64,000 nt of DNA from Mikania micrantha (lineage: Eukaryota > Streptophyta > Magnoliopsida > Asterales > Asteraceae): NCBI GenBank assembly GCA_009363875.1, contig CM018689.1:2051888-2115887 (forward strand), in the 5' to 3' direction. This document shows, piece after piece, positions 23,001-35,733 of the stretch. Numbering within the stretch: the stretch's first letter is position 1; each line of letters opens with the position of its first letter. Both the position numbers and the translations under genes were made by a program. The notes under the pieces are model-generated. The model was not told the DNA's origin, did not search any database, and saw nothing but the letters and a program-made list of their open reading frames with translations.

Positions 23001-24800
23001 CTACACTACTCATGATCTTGAACTGAGAGCTGTAATCTTCGCGTTGAAGATTTGGAGACATTACTTATATGGCACCAAGTGTACCATATTTACAGATCAC
23101 AAGAGTCTGCAGCACATGTTTGATCAGAAGGAGCTCAACATGCGACAACGCCGTTGGGTTGAACTTCTGAATGATTATGATTGTGTAATCAAGTACCATC
23201 CAGGAAAGGCGAACGTTGTAGCTGATGCCTTGAGCCGGAAGGAACGGGTCAAACCCCTACAAGTTAGAGCAATAGGGATAACCGTGCAAACCAGTTTAAG
23301 TGACATGATTATTCAAGCCCAACAAGAAGCACTTGACATAGGTAATCTGAAAAAGGAACTTGATTGCGGAGCAGAGAAACAGTTTGACATGAAGCCTGAT
23401 GGAATGATCTACTACCGGGAGCGTGTATGGATTCCGGCGGTAAATGAATTGAGAAAACTTATCTTCAATGAGGCACATAAGACTAAATATTCTGTTCATC
23501 CCGGTGCTGATAAAATGTACCAAGAAGCGTGGATTTTATTGGTGGCCTGGAATGAAGAAAGACATAACCGAGTATGTCGGTCAGTGTCTTACGTGTGCGA
23601 AGGTAAAGGCGGAACACCAGAGACCGTCTGGTCTACTGGAACAGCCTGAGATTCCGCTCTGGAAGTAGGAACAAATAGCTATGGATTTCATTACCAAGCT
23701 ACCTCGCACTTCCAGTGGTCATGATACGATATGGGTGATCATTGATCGTTTAACAAAATCTGCTCACTTCTTGCCTATGCGTGAGACTCCCACGATGGAA
23801 AAACTGGCAAGACTGTACATCAATGAGATAGTGGTACGTCATGGTGTGCCATTGTCTATTATTTTAGACAGAGATAGCAGATTTACATCAAGGTTCTGGC
23901 AATCACTACAGAAATCTCTAGGGACACAGTTAAATCTGAGTACAGCTTACCATCTACAAACGGATGGTCAAAGCGAGCGCGCAATTCAAACCCTAGAGGA
24001 TATGTTAAGAACCTGTGTTTTGGATTTCGGTGGAAATTGGGACTCTCATTTGCCACTGATAGAATTCTCCTACAATAACAGCTACCACAGCAGTATCGGA
24101 TGTGCAAAGCGCATGGATACAAGTTAGGCCTTGGAATGAAAGACAATTCCGAATCCGCTTCATTCGAGGCTCTTTATGGCCGGAAATGTCGATCACCAAT
24201 CTGTTGGACCGAAGTGGGAGATAATCGTATAACTGGACCAGAGCTTATTCAGGAAACCACTGATAAGATTTCCCAGATTCAGAAGAGACTAGAAGCTACT
24301 AGAAGCAGGCAAAAGAGCTACGCAGACAAAAGGTGCAAACCGCTGGAATTCCAAGTGGGAGACCGTGTTATGTTGAAGGTATCCCCATGGAAGGGCGCAG
24401 TTAGCTTTGGGAATAAAGGCAGTTAGCACCACGGTACGTAGGACCGTTCGAGATTATCGAACGTATTGGTCCTGTGGCATACAGACTGAGATTACCAGAT
24501 GAACTCAGTGCGGTGCATGATGTATTTCACGTCTCGAACTTAAAGAGATGTCTTGCTGATGAATCACTTGTTATTCCAATAGAAGAGATTCAAGTGGATG
24601 AACAACTACATTTCATTGAGGAACCTTTAGATATTATGGATCGTAAGGTTAAACAACTGAGGCGAAGCCGTATTCTGATTGTAAAGGTTCGATGGAACTC
24701 AAGACGCGGGCCCGAGTTTACTTGGGAACGTGAAGATCACATGAAGACCAAGTATCCCCAACTGTTTGAAGAGGGAGCTGTACCCGATAACAATGCTTAA
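20080..24800 (+). pseudogene. Tekay-B gag-pol polyprotein, multiply broken
   Basis: Colinear with Tekay-C gag-pol: Gag from ATG 20080 or 20089 (MPPRRQPP), CCHC knuckles near 21115-21330, protease DTGAD near 21460, RT with FIDD near 22470, RNase H, integrase and a C-terminal chromodomain. Lesions: TAG at 20848-20850 and 21016-21018, both CAG glutamines in Tekay-C; a frameshift near 23525 in the integrase zinc-binding region; TAG at 23666-23668 replacing TGG; about 53 extra bases at 24107-24160 inside the integrase; and another shift near 24410. One open stretch of 869 codons (21040-23649) still covers knuckles, protease, RT and RNase H. The polyprotein would act in virus-like particles, and the chromodomain would steer integration toward chromatin marks; this copy is inactive. 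Confidence 0.92.
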
Positions 24801-24824
24801 ATTTCGGGACGAAATTTCTCTAAC

Positions 24825-24833
24825 AAGGGGAGA
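24825..24833 (+). promoter_or_regulatory. Tekay-B polypurine tract
   Basis: AAGGGGAGA lies just before the 3' LTR start at 24835. The same tract is at 54135-54143 in Tekay-C. Confidence 0.8.
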
Positions 24834-24834
24834 C

Positions 24835-27800
24835 TGTAACATCAGTGCCGGAACCAGCACCGGAACAGTGATCTCAACAGTGCCATGAACAGTAAACAGG
24901 TACAAACCACACATATTTCATGCTATTTCATGTTCATATCAATAGTCAAGTCCTTTCGTGTTATCAAACCACAAGTCATAAACAGTTAACAGAAACAAAT
25001 TTCAGAACAATTGTTCTTGAGGCAGATAATTATCTGGCAATACAGAACCATCAGGGGATTATTTGTTAGGAATTATTATGTATAAACGTATGTGAGGCAT
25101 TATAGAACAAAACACAACGGATGTTGTTATGTGAATGCTAAATCGACGGGTTATTTGTATAGGTGACGATATGTACGAATATATCTGAAAGTTTAACGTT
25201 CCGAATGATATTCGATAATTAGAAAACAAGATTGAAAAGTATAGTTATCAACGTGTTCGTACGAGTGACGATTCGAACGAATACGCGCGACGACCATATG
25301 TTTCGATCTAAACATTAAATCAATATTTTAAAATTTTAAATAAATAAAAGATATTAGATAATTTATTAGGAATCACAACTTAAATTTTACCCATAAATCC
25401 TATATTATAAATTATGTCATTTCGTGACTAAAATCACGAAGAATCGGTGTATTTTGCGAAACCGGGCGAAACCGAGCACGCGGATATTAGGCTGATCATT
25501 AAATGAGACCATTAATGTCTCATTCAAGACTTAACCACCACCCCCACCATCTCCATCGTCACTCTCTCTCTCTATCTCTAGCCTCTCTCTCTAAAAACCA
25601 TCTCCTCCACCTTCTCTCTAGAGGATCTCCTTCATTTCTAGCCGGAATAGAGCATAGTTGGTGTCATTACGATCCTTTCATCTTGTAGATTACGGAAGTA
25701 CAAGTATTTTGAGCTTACATCCACAAAATCTAAGGTAAATAATCACTTTATGTTCGGTTTTTAGGGTGTTACACGAGTCCATGTAGTTGTTGCTATAATA
25801 ATCAATTTTAAACACACACTAACTTGGAGTTGAGCCATGGTTAGCAACTAGATGGTTGTACAAAGCGATCTGCAATAGATTGGGCTTGGGGAAAACATGG
25901 AAATGATACAGGTTCGTGAGCACATGCGTCGGCCGAGCCTTGTTGGGCTGATGAAACAGCCGAACCATTTCTTTGAGAGCCGAACCTTCTTGTTTTTTTT
26001 TCATTTGCCGAACCCTCCCACTGTTGCGAACCTGTGGTCACTAGATACAACCTACAACGAACCCTGCTGCTCTGAGCACCGAACCCTTGTTCCTGGCACA
26101 CGAACCCTGCACCACCTGGCCACCGAACCTTAAGGGTTCCTGGATGCTGAGTTGTTGGCCGAACCTTATGCCTGGCCGAACTCTAAGGGTTCGTGGGTGA
26201 GGTGATGTTAGCCGAACCATTGGGGCAAACCCTAAAAGGTTCGCTGCCTTGGGGGAGATCGAAAATAGATGGACACTACAATCTTTAGTTTCATGGCACA
26301 TAGGACTTGTATACACGAGCATGCATGAGTTAAGGTTATGTGTGTGTGCATGGGAATTCACATAAGCTATACATGGAATAAACTACTTAGAATTTTGCAT
26401 GGGAGCATGGGTTAGGGATTACTATATCAAGATAATTCCTAACATACAATAACAACCCCAAATGAGATGTTAATGGACATAGGATGGCTTAACAACTGGA
26501 TAATCTTCTTATATGATCATGAGAGACAAAAGCTCAAGTCTTTTAATCAATTAGAAACCAAGGATTTTCAATTGGGCCTAAACGGGCCCAATGGGGCTTA
26601 ATTAAGCCCAACACACATTCAAGGTTACTTAAACTCAAGTAATGGAGTTTAATAAAAGAAACCTATTTATAATTTGTTAGATTTCATTAAATAACTTTGA
26701 CTTAATATTGAATTAAAATGGAAGTTAATTGTAATGTTTTGATTTAAATACTTAATTTGATTTAATTGTTTGGGAATTTTTTGTAAATAGACAATATTAA
26801 TTGTCTGGATTTGAACAGAAAACAAAGGAAACTCTGCCGAAATTTCTAAAAATTTAAAAGTAAGTTATTATAACTAACCATGGGAATTGGGATCATGAAA
26901 GGGTAACTAAGTTAGATTAGATCTTAGAATTACACTAGTAATTAGGACACTTAGCTACACACACCAAGACCAAACCTTAGGTATGGCGACTATTACGTGT
27001 ACTTATCGCATTCAAACTCTTATAAAACAACTCAGGAACCGAAGAAACCTAAGCTACAACAAGAGCGCGCAATTTTTGTTAGATCATTTACATAGCAGCA
27101 CAGGTGAGTTCATTGCCCCTTTTCTAACATTTTGTTTTAAAACGCGGGGCTGAGAAGTATGCGTAAACTGTTTACTTAAATGCTTTTAAATTTATATGTT
27201 TTACATATATAAATGATAACCTAGATCATATCTGGGTAAATTTTATGCAGGTTTTTACTAAGTTTATTTACTTATAAATTAAGTGGATAATTGGGTTAAA
27301 CTAAAAATTTCAACGAATCAAACGAAACTATTTTGACAGAACAAGTGTGGGAGTTCAACGAATCAAACGAAACTATTTTGACAAAACAAGTGTGGGAGTT
27401 CAACGAATCAAACGAAACTGTTTTGACAAAACAAGTGGGAGTTCAACGAATCAAACGAAACTATCTTTGCAAAGCTAATATTCGATGTTCAACAAATCAA
27501 GTGTTTGATGAACAACGAATCAAGAGTACATTTGATCAACGAATCTAGTATTCCATGATCAACGAATCAAGTACATCTTGTGACAGAATCAGACGAATCA
27601 ATAAATCATTTTCAAGGGAAAATCTGGGAAATATCAGAGATAACATATGCCAACACAACGAATCAAAAACGAAACAAGAAATCCTACATTTCAGGAAGTC
27701 CTAGCTAGACCGTTTGATTTGTAGGTCATATGTTTGATGATATTTACAGAATTCCCTAACTACTAAGTACCTAGATTGACAGACTAGTCTACTCGAGTTA

Positions 27801-28596
27801 ACCAAGGCCCAATCATTAGGACTTAGATTTTATTAAATGTTTATTTATTTATTTAATTAAGCATTTATAACTGTTTCTACAATTGCTGTGGTGGATCATA
27901 TTGTGTGATGAACTTATGGAATCAACATGGATTTCAAATGAGTGCAATTACAGGGACAAAGAACAGAAGGATTTTTGGGTTTAATGAGAAGGGTAAAAAT
28001 GCTTAACTATCATTAACAACAGTGTCATATACGGATTAGTATGTGGTGGGATGGTGGCTGGGCGGGCGGTAAGTTCGACCCTACATATGCCCTATATATA
28101 AGCATACCTATTTGGATATTACATGTGGAGTTAATGAGGTTAAGGTCTTTACCGGAAGAGGTTTACAAATCATTTTCTAACTTTAAACTATATGAACTCA
28201 CCAACCATGTGTTGATTTTATTTTTGCATGACTTCTCAGGTGACGAACAGGTCAACTAGGAAGCGTATGCTTTTGGACTAGGACTTCAGATAGAAGACTT
28301 AGTATTTTTGGACCTGCATATTTTTTTGGAAACATCATCATACCATTATTTTGTATATCTTGTGCAGTTACAAGATAGTTATTTTATGATGTTTATGATA
28401 GATTTACATTGTTAAATTATAAACGATTCGGATGTAATTTAACTTTGTAATTATATTCTATTTTAGCATTTCTCATTTGTATCATGTGCAATGTAAACAA
28501 TCTGATCACTTTGGATTATCACTCACGATATCGCGCCCCGAGAACCTTCCGCCCGAGGGGGACTTCGATCCAACCCCGCCGGCTCGGGGTGTGACA
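24835..28596 (+). repeat. Tekay-B 3' LTR (3762 bp, complete)
   Basis: It runs from TGTAACATCAGTGCCGG to CTCGGGGTGTGACA and defines the true LTR ends of this subfamily. The 28597-28601 flank is AAAAT. The minus-strand Athila protease frame resumes directly after it. Confidence 0.95.
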
Positions 28597-30858
28597 AAAA
28601 TGCATCTAGAAAGTAGACCTGATCGTCCTGACCACTGGAGTTCTTCATGGACTTTACCACATCAAAGGTGACAGTGTCCTCTCCAACACGCAATGAGATC
28701 TTCCCCTCATAAACATCAATCATCGCCTTCGCCGTGCAAAGGAAAGGTCGTCCCATGATGAGGGGAACTCAGTCATCAGCCTGCATGTCAAGTATAACAA
28801 AATCCACGGGGAAGACAAACTTGTCCACCTTCACCAGGACATTCTCAACAATCCCCCGAGGATACTTGACTGATCGATCAGCCAATGCCAAACTCATGCG
28901 TGTAGGTGCCGGCTCTTCAAGATCTAGCTGCTTATAAATGGAATATGGCATCAAATTGATGCTAGCACCTAGATCAGCCAATGCATGGTTCACAGAAGAA
29001 CCGCCAAAAAGACAGGGAATAGTGAAAATCCCTGGATTCTCAAGCCTCTCTGGCAGCTTATTCTGAACCAAAGCCAAGCACCTAGCTCCTAAAGTCACGG
29101 TAGAGAGTGTCTTCAACTTCTTCTTGTTAGACAGGAGGTCTTTCAAGACATTAGCATATTTCGGCATATGCTGGAGGGCCTCAACAAATGGGAGATTGAT
29201 CTTAAGCTGCTTAAACATCTCCAAAAAGTGTCCATACTCCTGATCACGCTTCATCTGCAGTGCGCGTGCGGGATATGGAAGCTTAGTCAAATCAATCTCA
29301 GCCTCCTCCGTCACTCTCTTACCCTTCTTCTTCTCTTCTGCCTTCTCCCTCCTCAACCTATCAACTGAAGACTCACTGCTCGGTGCAGTACTTGCTGGGA
29401 CTAGCCTCACAGGCACCCCTGCAGGAGTCTCCATCTCTATCTCCTCGTCCACCGGCTCATCATCAACAGGTATGACCGGTGGTGGCAGTTCAACATCTCC
29501 TCCCCGACCACTTCGTGTGGTCACTGCCTTCACATGACCCCTAGGGTTAGGGTCAGTGTTCTCCCTAAACGACCCTCCCGACCTCTCATCAAATCTCTTC
29601 GCTAACTCTCCCACCGACCGCTGCAAATCCAGAAAGCCAGCCTTTGATTCCGCAACAACGTATTGTGCTCCTTGATCTTCTGGTCCCGTAGCTTATCTTT
29701 ATCCACAATCTGCTGAAGCATCTTCATCTGCTGCGCCATCATATCCTCAAGCTTCGTGTCTCGATCTCTGCTGCCTGAGCTCTCGGCTGCGTCTCTCTCG
29801 GTGATCGGGATCTGGCGAGCCGGTGGCTTCTCGTAAGAGCTGCTGCTGCTGTGGTTGCCCCGCCAATTCGAGTGTTGCTGCTGATGCTGTCCCTGATTTT
29901 GGCCTCGCCAGTTTGAATTCTGATTCCAATGAGGGTTAGGGTTGAAAGATCTGTTCCAACCAGAATTTATGGCCTCAACCTGTGCCTGATCGGTAACCGG
30001 GCACTCAGCAGTACTATGTCCACCACGACAAATCTCGCACCGAGCAGCTGCCATCTTCGGCTCTTTAATGTCCTTCTCAAGTGCTTCTAAGGCTGCGACA
30101 TTGCTCTTGTCGGGTGTAACATGGTGCATCCCTCGGGTCGGGATAGGCGGTGCAATAGTGGGCTTTGCAGCCAGCACAGCTCTCCTCACATAGGACGGGT
30201 CCTCATACTCCGCTAAGGCGAAATCCTCAAACATTGCCTCGCACTCTTCTGGCTCCTTCTTGTCCATAATGTGCCCCCCAGCAGCTGTATTAAATCTCCT
30301 ATTCGTCTCCAATGTCAGTCCATTGTAGAACTTCTCGACTAAAGCCCAATCAGATAGGCCGTGCAGTGGGCATCTGCTCAAAAGGGAGTTAAACCTCTCC
30401 CATGCTAAGTAATATGGCCCATCATCGTCCATTAGAAACGAATGGATCTGATCCCGCAATCTGGCAGATTTAGAAGGAGGATAATATTTCTTCAGGAACT
30501 TCGTCTGAAGGTCAACCCATGTAGTGATCCAGTCCCTGGGAAGAAGATTCAGCCATGTAGCAGCTTGTCCGGTGAGTGTGAATGGGAACAAATGAAGGTA
30601 GACGGCCTCCTCCGAAACTCCATTGATGCGGAACGTCTCGCATATACGCACAAAGAGGGAGAGATGGCCTGGGGCATCCTCGCCGTCCAGGCCATGAAAC
30701 TGTGTCGAATTCGTGATCGTCGACATCACGTGAGACGGGATCTGCCATTTGTTGTTGTTGACACCCGGTCTTGTGATGGCAGACCGGGCTCCAACAACCC
30801 CATGACTGGCTAGCTCGTGCACAGTCCGCCTCAGTGGCGGAGGTGGTGGTGGATCCAT
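28597..30858 (-). pseudogene. Athila-type gypsy gag-protease
   Basis: From ATG 30858 (MDPPPPPPLRRTVHELA) the minus strand encodes an Athila Gag of about 400 residues. It has the core GLDGEDAPGHLSLFVRICETFRING...TGQAATWLNLLP...FLKKYYPPSKSARL and one zinc-knuckle-like motif (CEICRGGHSTAEC). A frameshift near 29640 moves into the protease frame (29626 downward), with the Athila-type active site ADLGASINLMPYSIYKQL and then GRPFLCTAKAMIDV near 28750. A TGA at 28769-28771 interrupts the frame. The fragment is cut by Tekay-B at 28596, before RT. Gag would form particles and the aspartic protease would mature them. Confidence 0.9.
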
Positions 30859-31180
30859 GACAAGAAAGGGATCAAGAAAACTTACCTGCTGTCAGGCCCG
30901 CAGAATCTGCTCCGGTGATGTAAGCTCGAACTCCGGCGCTCCCTGCGATAGGGTGTGGGGCATACAACTACCGACACCCTAATCAAACAAGCAAATAAGA
31001 CTCAAATATGCACAAAGAAAAATCCTAATCTAAGGCACACATAACAAATAACAAATAAAGGCACTAAGAAGAAAAATAAAAACTAAACCTAAAAAGGAAA
31101 ACTATGCTAATAAGGGAGGGGGAATAGGAAAAGAAGCAACTAAAGGTCACAATCTAAGTAATCTTTGCTATTTCCTAGTA
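30859..31180 (-). other. Athila leader between PBS and gag
   Basis: This is a short non-coding leader of about 320 bp, A-rich on the plus strand. I see no ORF or repeat of note. Confidence 0.6.
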
Positions 31181-31198
31181 TCCCCGGCAACGGTGCCA
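31181..31198 (-). promoter_or_regulatory. Athila primer-binding site (tRNA-Asp type)
   Basis: On the minus strand the site reads TGGCACCGTTGCCGGGGA, one base from the TGGCGCCGTTGCCGGGGA typical of Athila elements. It lies six bases from the LTR end at 31205. Confidence 0.9.
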
Positions 31199-31204
31199 AA
31201 AACT

Positions 31205-32906
31205 TGATGCGAGCGGTCGGTATACTAAAAACAAGACTAAATTTAATCTATTTAACCTAAGCTAAAGAACCAAATCTAATCCTGGACCTATACTTAACCT
31301 AAACACCTAGTAATAATCGGAAAACCTAAACTAGACCGCTCCTAAGGCAAGCGTACCTGTCAGTGGTAGAATAGCTGATGGAAGTCTGGATATCGAACCA
31401 ATGGACACTAGTATAACAAACTAAACCTAGACTGTGAACTAACTAAGGTGAAAGAGGGGGGTTTGGTGCAAACTGATAACCTGATCAGACTGAACTGACT
31501 AACACACTAAACTAACAACTATACTAAAACAGCAAACTAAAACTGATGATGAAACTAGAATCTAACTGCAGTGAGGAAAAACTGGTGTATCCAGGCTGGG
31601 ATTCAAAAGTATGACAGATGCTGATCTGGACTGACTTATGAAGGATGAAGACAAGGATCTTAAGGAACAGACTAAGGAATACCTAATGGGACCCAGATCA
31701 GATACCACAATGGGAATCCTACGGCTGTAATATATGCACTAGTCTATCGGGTCACCTTCCGAATTTCCCGATATGCAATTGCACTCTAACGGGTGGATCA
31801 CCTCCCGGATTTCTCCACCCGTTTGTATCCTAAGACACTAGAGAGCTATAAAGTTGCCAACTTTGACATGGATTGACACTAACACTAAGTAGATCTAAGA
31901 CAACGCCCTCCCGGGTCGTTTAACTCAAAAATCCCAAGTGTAAGAGACCAACCATCTAACCTATCACCTCCCGGATTTCTAGGCTAGGTCACACGTGCAA
32001 ATAACTATACTTAATGAAATCTAATCCTATGGAATGTGATCAACAACCCATAAACTAACCTAAAACACAAAGTAGTAGGCCTAACATGCATCTATGTGTG
32101 GAAAGACCTTCCTAAACACATGTGGATCAAACATTCACCAAATATAATCATTCAACACATGCAAATATCATCAAAGTTTCAAACTTTACAGCTGATTACA
32201 AAGCACATATCATCCATGAGCATAAATCAAGTCCAAAATCAACAAAGTTCACAACTTTATCATCCCAAACCTAGATACAACCATAGATCTAGCCAACAAT
32301 CATCTCAACAGTAACAAAACAGGTCTGAAATATGTCTAAATACATGAAAGATTACTGCTTTAAACTAAGAACATGTAAAGATAAAGAAAATACTCAAAAA
32401 CAAGGTGCTTCTTCACTTCAACAAGCCCTAATCAATCCAAATACTCTATGGTTAAGCTCCAGCAGCTCCTAGGCTCGATTAGGGTTCCAAAGACGCAAAA
32501 GAAGACTCCTAAAATGGCTGGAATGCGATCCATTTATAGAGGGCTTGAAATTAGGGTTTTAGGCTCAAAAATCATCTGGGGCGCATCGCCTAGCGGGCAT
32601 GCACGAGGCTAGGCGATGCGCGCGGATAAAAAGGAAAATTGGCGGCTGATGATGCCAGGCGCAACGCCTGGGGCCAAACAGCCACGCTAGGCGTACCGCC
32701 TAGGGTTGTTTTCTTTGTTTTCTTCACTTTATCAACCGCACTCAATTCCGATGCCTGCTTGCCCTCATTTCCGCTCCTTCTGGACACATTTCTGCACAAA
32801 AACACTAAAATGTAAAAAGGAACTAGAATTGACTCGAAATATTTACAAAACTTGTGAAAATAGACTCGAATATGTACAAAAATGGATGTGTTAAGCTAAC
32901 ACATCA
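31205..32906 (-). repeat. Athila 5' LTR (1702 bp)
   Basis: On the minus strand it starts TGATGTGTTAG (32906) and ends GCTCGCATCA (31205), with TGATG/CATCA termini. The flank 32907-32911 (ACAGC) would be half of the TSD in the RNase H of the old Tekay; the other end of the element is lost. A minus-strand TATA (TATAAATG) lies at 32532-32539, with three GC-rich palindromes upstream of it at 32581-32621, 32655-32671 and 32687-32703. Confidence 0.88.
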
Positions 32907-35733
32907 ACAGCTCCTAGTTCTAAATCGTGTGTTGTGTAGTTCTTCTCATGTATCTTCAGTTGTCTTGATGCATAGGCAATAACTTTGTCTCGTTGCATTA
33001 AAACACAACCGAGTCCCTGATGGGAAGCGCCACAGTATACCACAAAGTCATCATTGCCCTCTGGGAGTGTTAGAATTGGAGCATTGCACAATCTTTGTTT
33101 CAATTTTTGGAATGCCTCCTCTTGTTTCTGTGTCCACACGAAGGGTTCACTCTTCTGTATGAGTTTGGTGAGAGGCAAGACTATCTTAGAGAAATTCGAA
33201 ATGAATCTCCTGTAATAACCTGCCAATCCCAAGAATGATCTGATCTCTGTCAGTGTTGTGGGCACATCCCAGTTCTTGATTGCTTCAATCTTGGCAGGAT
33301 CCACGTGAATATCACTATTGTTAATCACATGACCCAAAAACTGAACTTCCCTTAGCCAGAATTCACACTTGGAGAATTTGGCATAGAGTCGTTCGTCTTT
33401 CAGGAGTTCCAAGACTGCCCTGAGATGTTGTTCATGTTCTTTCTCGCTTCCTGAATAAATCAGTATATCATCAATAAAGACGATAACGAACTGATCTAGG
33501 TACGGCTGATTAAATCCATGAACACTGCCGGTGCGTTCGTCAGTCCGAATGGCATCACCTTGAATTCGTAGTGGCCATATCGGGTATGAAAGGCCGTCTT
33601 TGATATGTCTTCCTCTTGAATCCGGAGCTGGTGAAAACCTGAATGCAGGTCTATCTTTGAGAAGTACTAAGCTCCCTGTAACTGATCAAACAAATCATCG
33701 ATCCTCGGTAACGGGTACCGATTCTTGATGGTGAGTTTATTTAGCTCTCTGTAATCTATACACATTCTGAACGATCCATCCTTCTTCTTAACAAAAAGAA
33801 CCGGAGCTCCCCATGGGGAAAAGCTCGGTCGGATGAATCCCTTGTCGAGTAGCTCTTGTAATTGATTGGACAACTCCTGCATTTCTCATTGTGCAAGTCT
33901 ATAAGGAGACTTGGGTACATGAGTCGCTCCCGGAATTAAATCGATTCAGAACTGCACCGATCTCTCGGGTGGCAGTCCCGGTAAATTATCCGGAAACATG
34001 TCCACATAGTCTTTTACCACCGGTACGTCTTGAATGTTGATTGCTTTCTTGTCTTTCTCTACCATGTGATCGCCAAGTGTTAATGGGCAATTCCTAAGTA
34101 CTGTGTCTACTGTGATCTGTTTGCCGTTTGCTATCTCAATAGTATAAGGGGAGTCTAAAGATTCCTCAACATGATTAAGATGGCATGCAAAGTCGGATGA
34201 GATAAAACTCTAATCCGCACCAGTGTCAAATAATATGGATGCATAGAAGTCAGATAAGAGAAATGTACCCGTAATCACATTCGGGTCCTGTCGTGCTGCA
34301 ACTGCTCCGATCTGAAAGGCTCTACCTCTTGCAACTTGAGCCCAATGTTGATTCTTCTTGGGACAATCCCAAGAAAAGTGTCCAGGTTCGCCACAGTTGT
34401 AGCAAGACATGTTATCAGCAGCAACAGTAGTAGCTGCATTGTTGTTTCTGTTTGGAGCCCCCATGCTCCTGCATTGGTTTGCCCAATGACCGAACTTCCC
34501 GCAGTTGGTGCATTGTCTGCACTGGGTGTTAGGTGGATGGTGATACTGACAGCTGTTGCACAAAGGTGTTGTGCCAGTGTAGGGCTTCTTGATTGGTAGA
34601 GGTTGTGGTTGGTTGATCATCAGTGTCTGGGTGGTTGCAGCAAAGTTCTTAACCACCTTCTGTTTCTTAGCCGAGCGTCTATCCGGCTTTCTTGAACTCC
34701 CAACCTTGTTTGAGTCAGCTTCCTTCTTCAAAGCCCCGGAGCAACCATACATCTGTCAAAGTTGCTAACAGAGTAACATCCATCTCCATAGTAGTAGGAT
34801 GGGCAGAAATCACATGCCCTTGGATACAAGACGGCAGTCCGCCGACATACCGCTCGATCCTTTTCTCCAGTGTGGGCACCACGTCCGGTGCCAAGGTAGC
34901 TAACTCATGGAATCTTGTGGTGTAGTCCAGATGCTCAGCACCAATCATAACAAGATTGAGTAACTCAGTCTCAACCTTCTTCAGTTCATTCCTTGGGAAA
35001 ACTCTGCCCTCAGCATCGCCTTGAAATCATCTCAAGGCATGGACAGGGCCCCATCCCTGCCTCTAGTCTGAACTTGAGCGTTCCACCAAGTTAACGCTTG
35101 TTTGTTGAATGAACCCGCAGCATACCTCACTCTATGCTGATCTGGACAGCCACTGATGTCAAGGGTTGTCTCCATATTTTCGATCCACTGGATCAATCCG
35201 ACGGCACCCTCACTGCCACTGAAACTCGGTGGCTTGCATCCTACAAAGTTTTTGTAGGAGTAATCCTGATGGTGTCGAGTGTTACCGCTGCCTTCTCCAG
35301 ATGAGTTGGCGATGTTGTTACTGTTGTGGCTGTTGATCCTGTTCATCATCTCGGGAATCACATCCCTTAGTTGACTGGTCAGTAGAGTGGCCAGTGCTAT
35401 CGTAGCAGGATCCAACTCATGAGTAGGTGGTGGCGGAGGAGGAGGTGGAGGATGAGGTAGATGTGGAGGAGAGTCAGGTGGTGTCGGTGTTGATGAGTGC
35501 AGTGCTGAATCTTGTGGTGGTGGTGGCAGTAAAGCTGGTGGTGGTCTTTTTGGCGGCCTTCTGATCATAACCGAAAGAAATCGGTTATTGCAGTGATCAG
35601 ACGCAGAAGATATATGCAAATAGAGTCCTATATTGCATGTTCTCTACATGAGGATCCCTAGGTTATAGTCTAGGCCAAATCGTTTATGTAATATGACCTA
35701 TATTTCTCTATAACCATGGCTCTGATACCAATC
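32907..35733 (-). pseudogene. Old Tekay element, gag to RNase H (Tekay-D), interrupted
   Basis: The minus strand contains Gag from MPPKRPP-like sequence near 35560, knuckles CTNCGKFGHWANQC and CYNCGEPGHFSWDC near 34370-34510, the start of protease (DTGAD near 34212), RT (33882-33667 and onward) and RNase H up to HDLELGAV at 32907. There the Athila LTR inserted. Breaks: one-base losses near 34995 and 34740; TAG in place of the glutamine after DTGAD near 34213; about 240-290 bp missing near 34060, removing the second half of protease; another TAG near 33669; and a shift near 33410-33520. Integrase, chromodomain and 3' end are absent here. Confidence 0.88.
35717..35730 (-). promoter_or_regulatory. 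Tekay-D primer-binding site (tRNA-iMet)
   Basis: The plus strand reads TGGCTCTGATACCA, the exact reverse complement of the iMet PBS, three bases from the LTR end at 35734. Confidence 0.92.

Larger units (their letters stand above)
15808..28596 (+). mobile_element. Tekay-type chromovirus LTR retrotransposon (Tekay-B), defective
   Basis: This 12.8-kb element has 5' LTR 15808-19567 (lacking its first 12 bases), PBS 19571-19584, an inserted Cassandra unit, a second PBS copy 19915-19928, gag-pol 20080-24800, PPT 24825-24833 and 3' LTR 24835-28596. It sits between Athila integrase (left) and Athila protease (right), both minus strand, so it inserted into that Athila. No TSD can be checked because the left junction was deleted. 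The LTRs look about 98-99% identical by eye, with an indel near 18142/27180, so it is older than Tekay-C. Broken frames make it non-autonomous. Confidence 0.92.
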
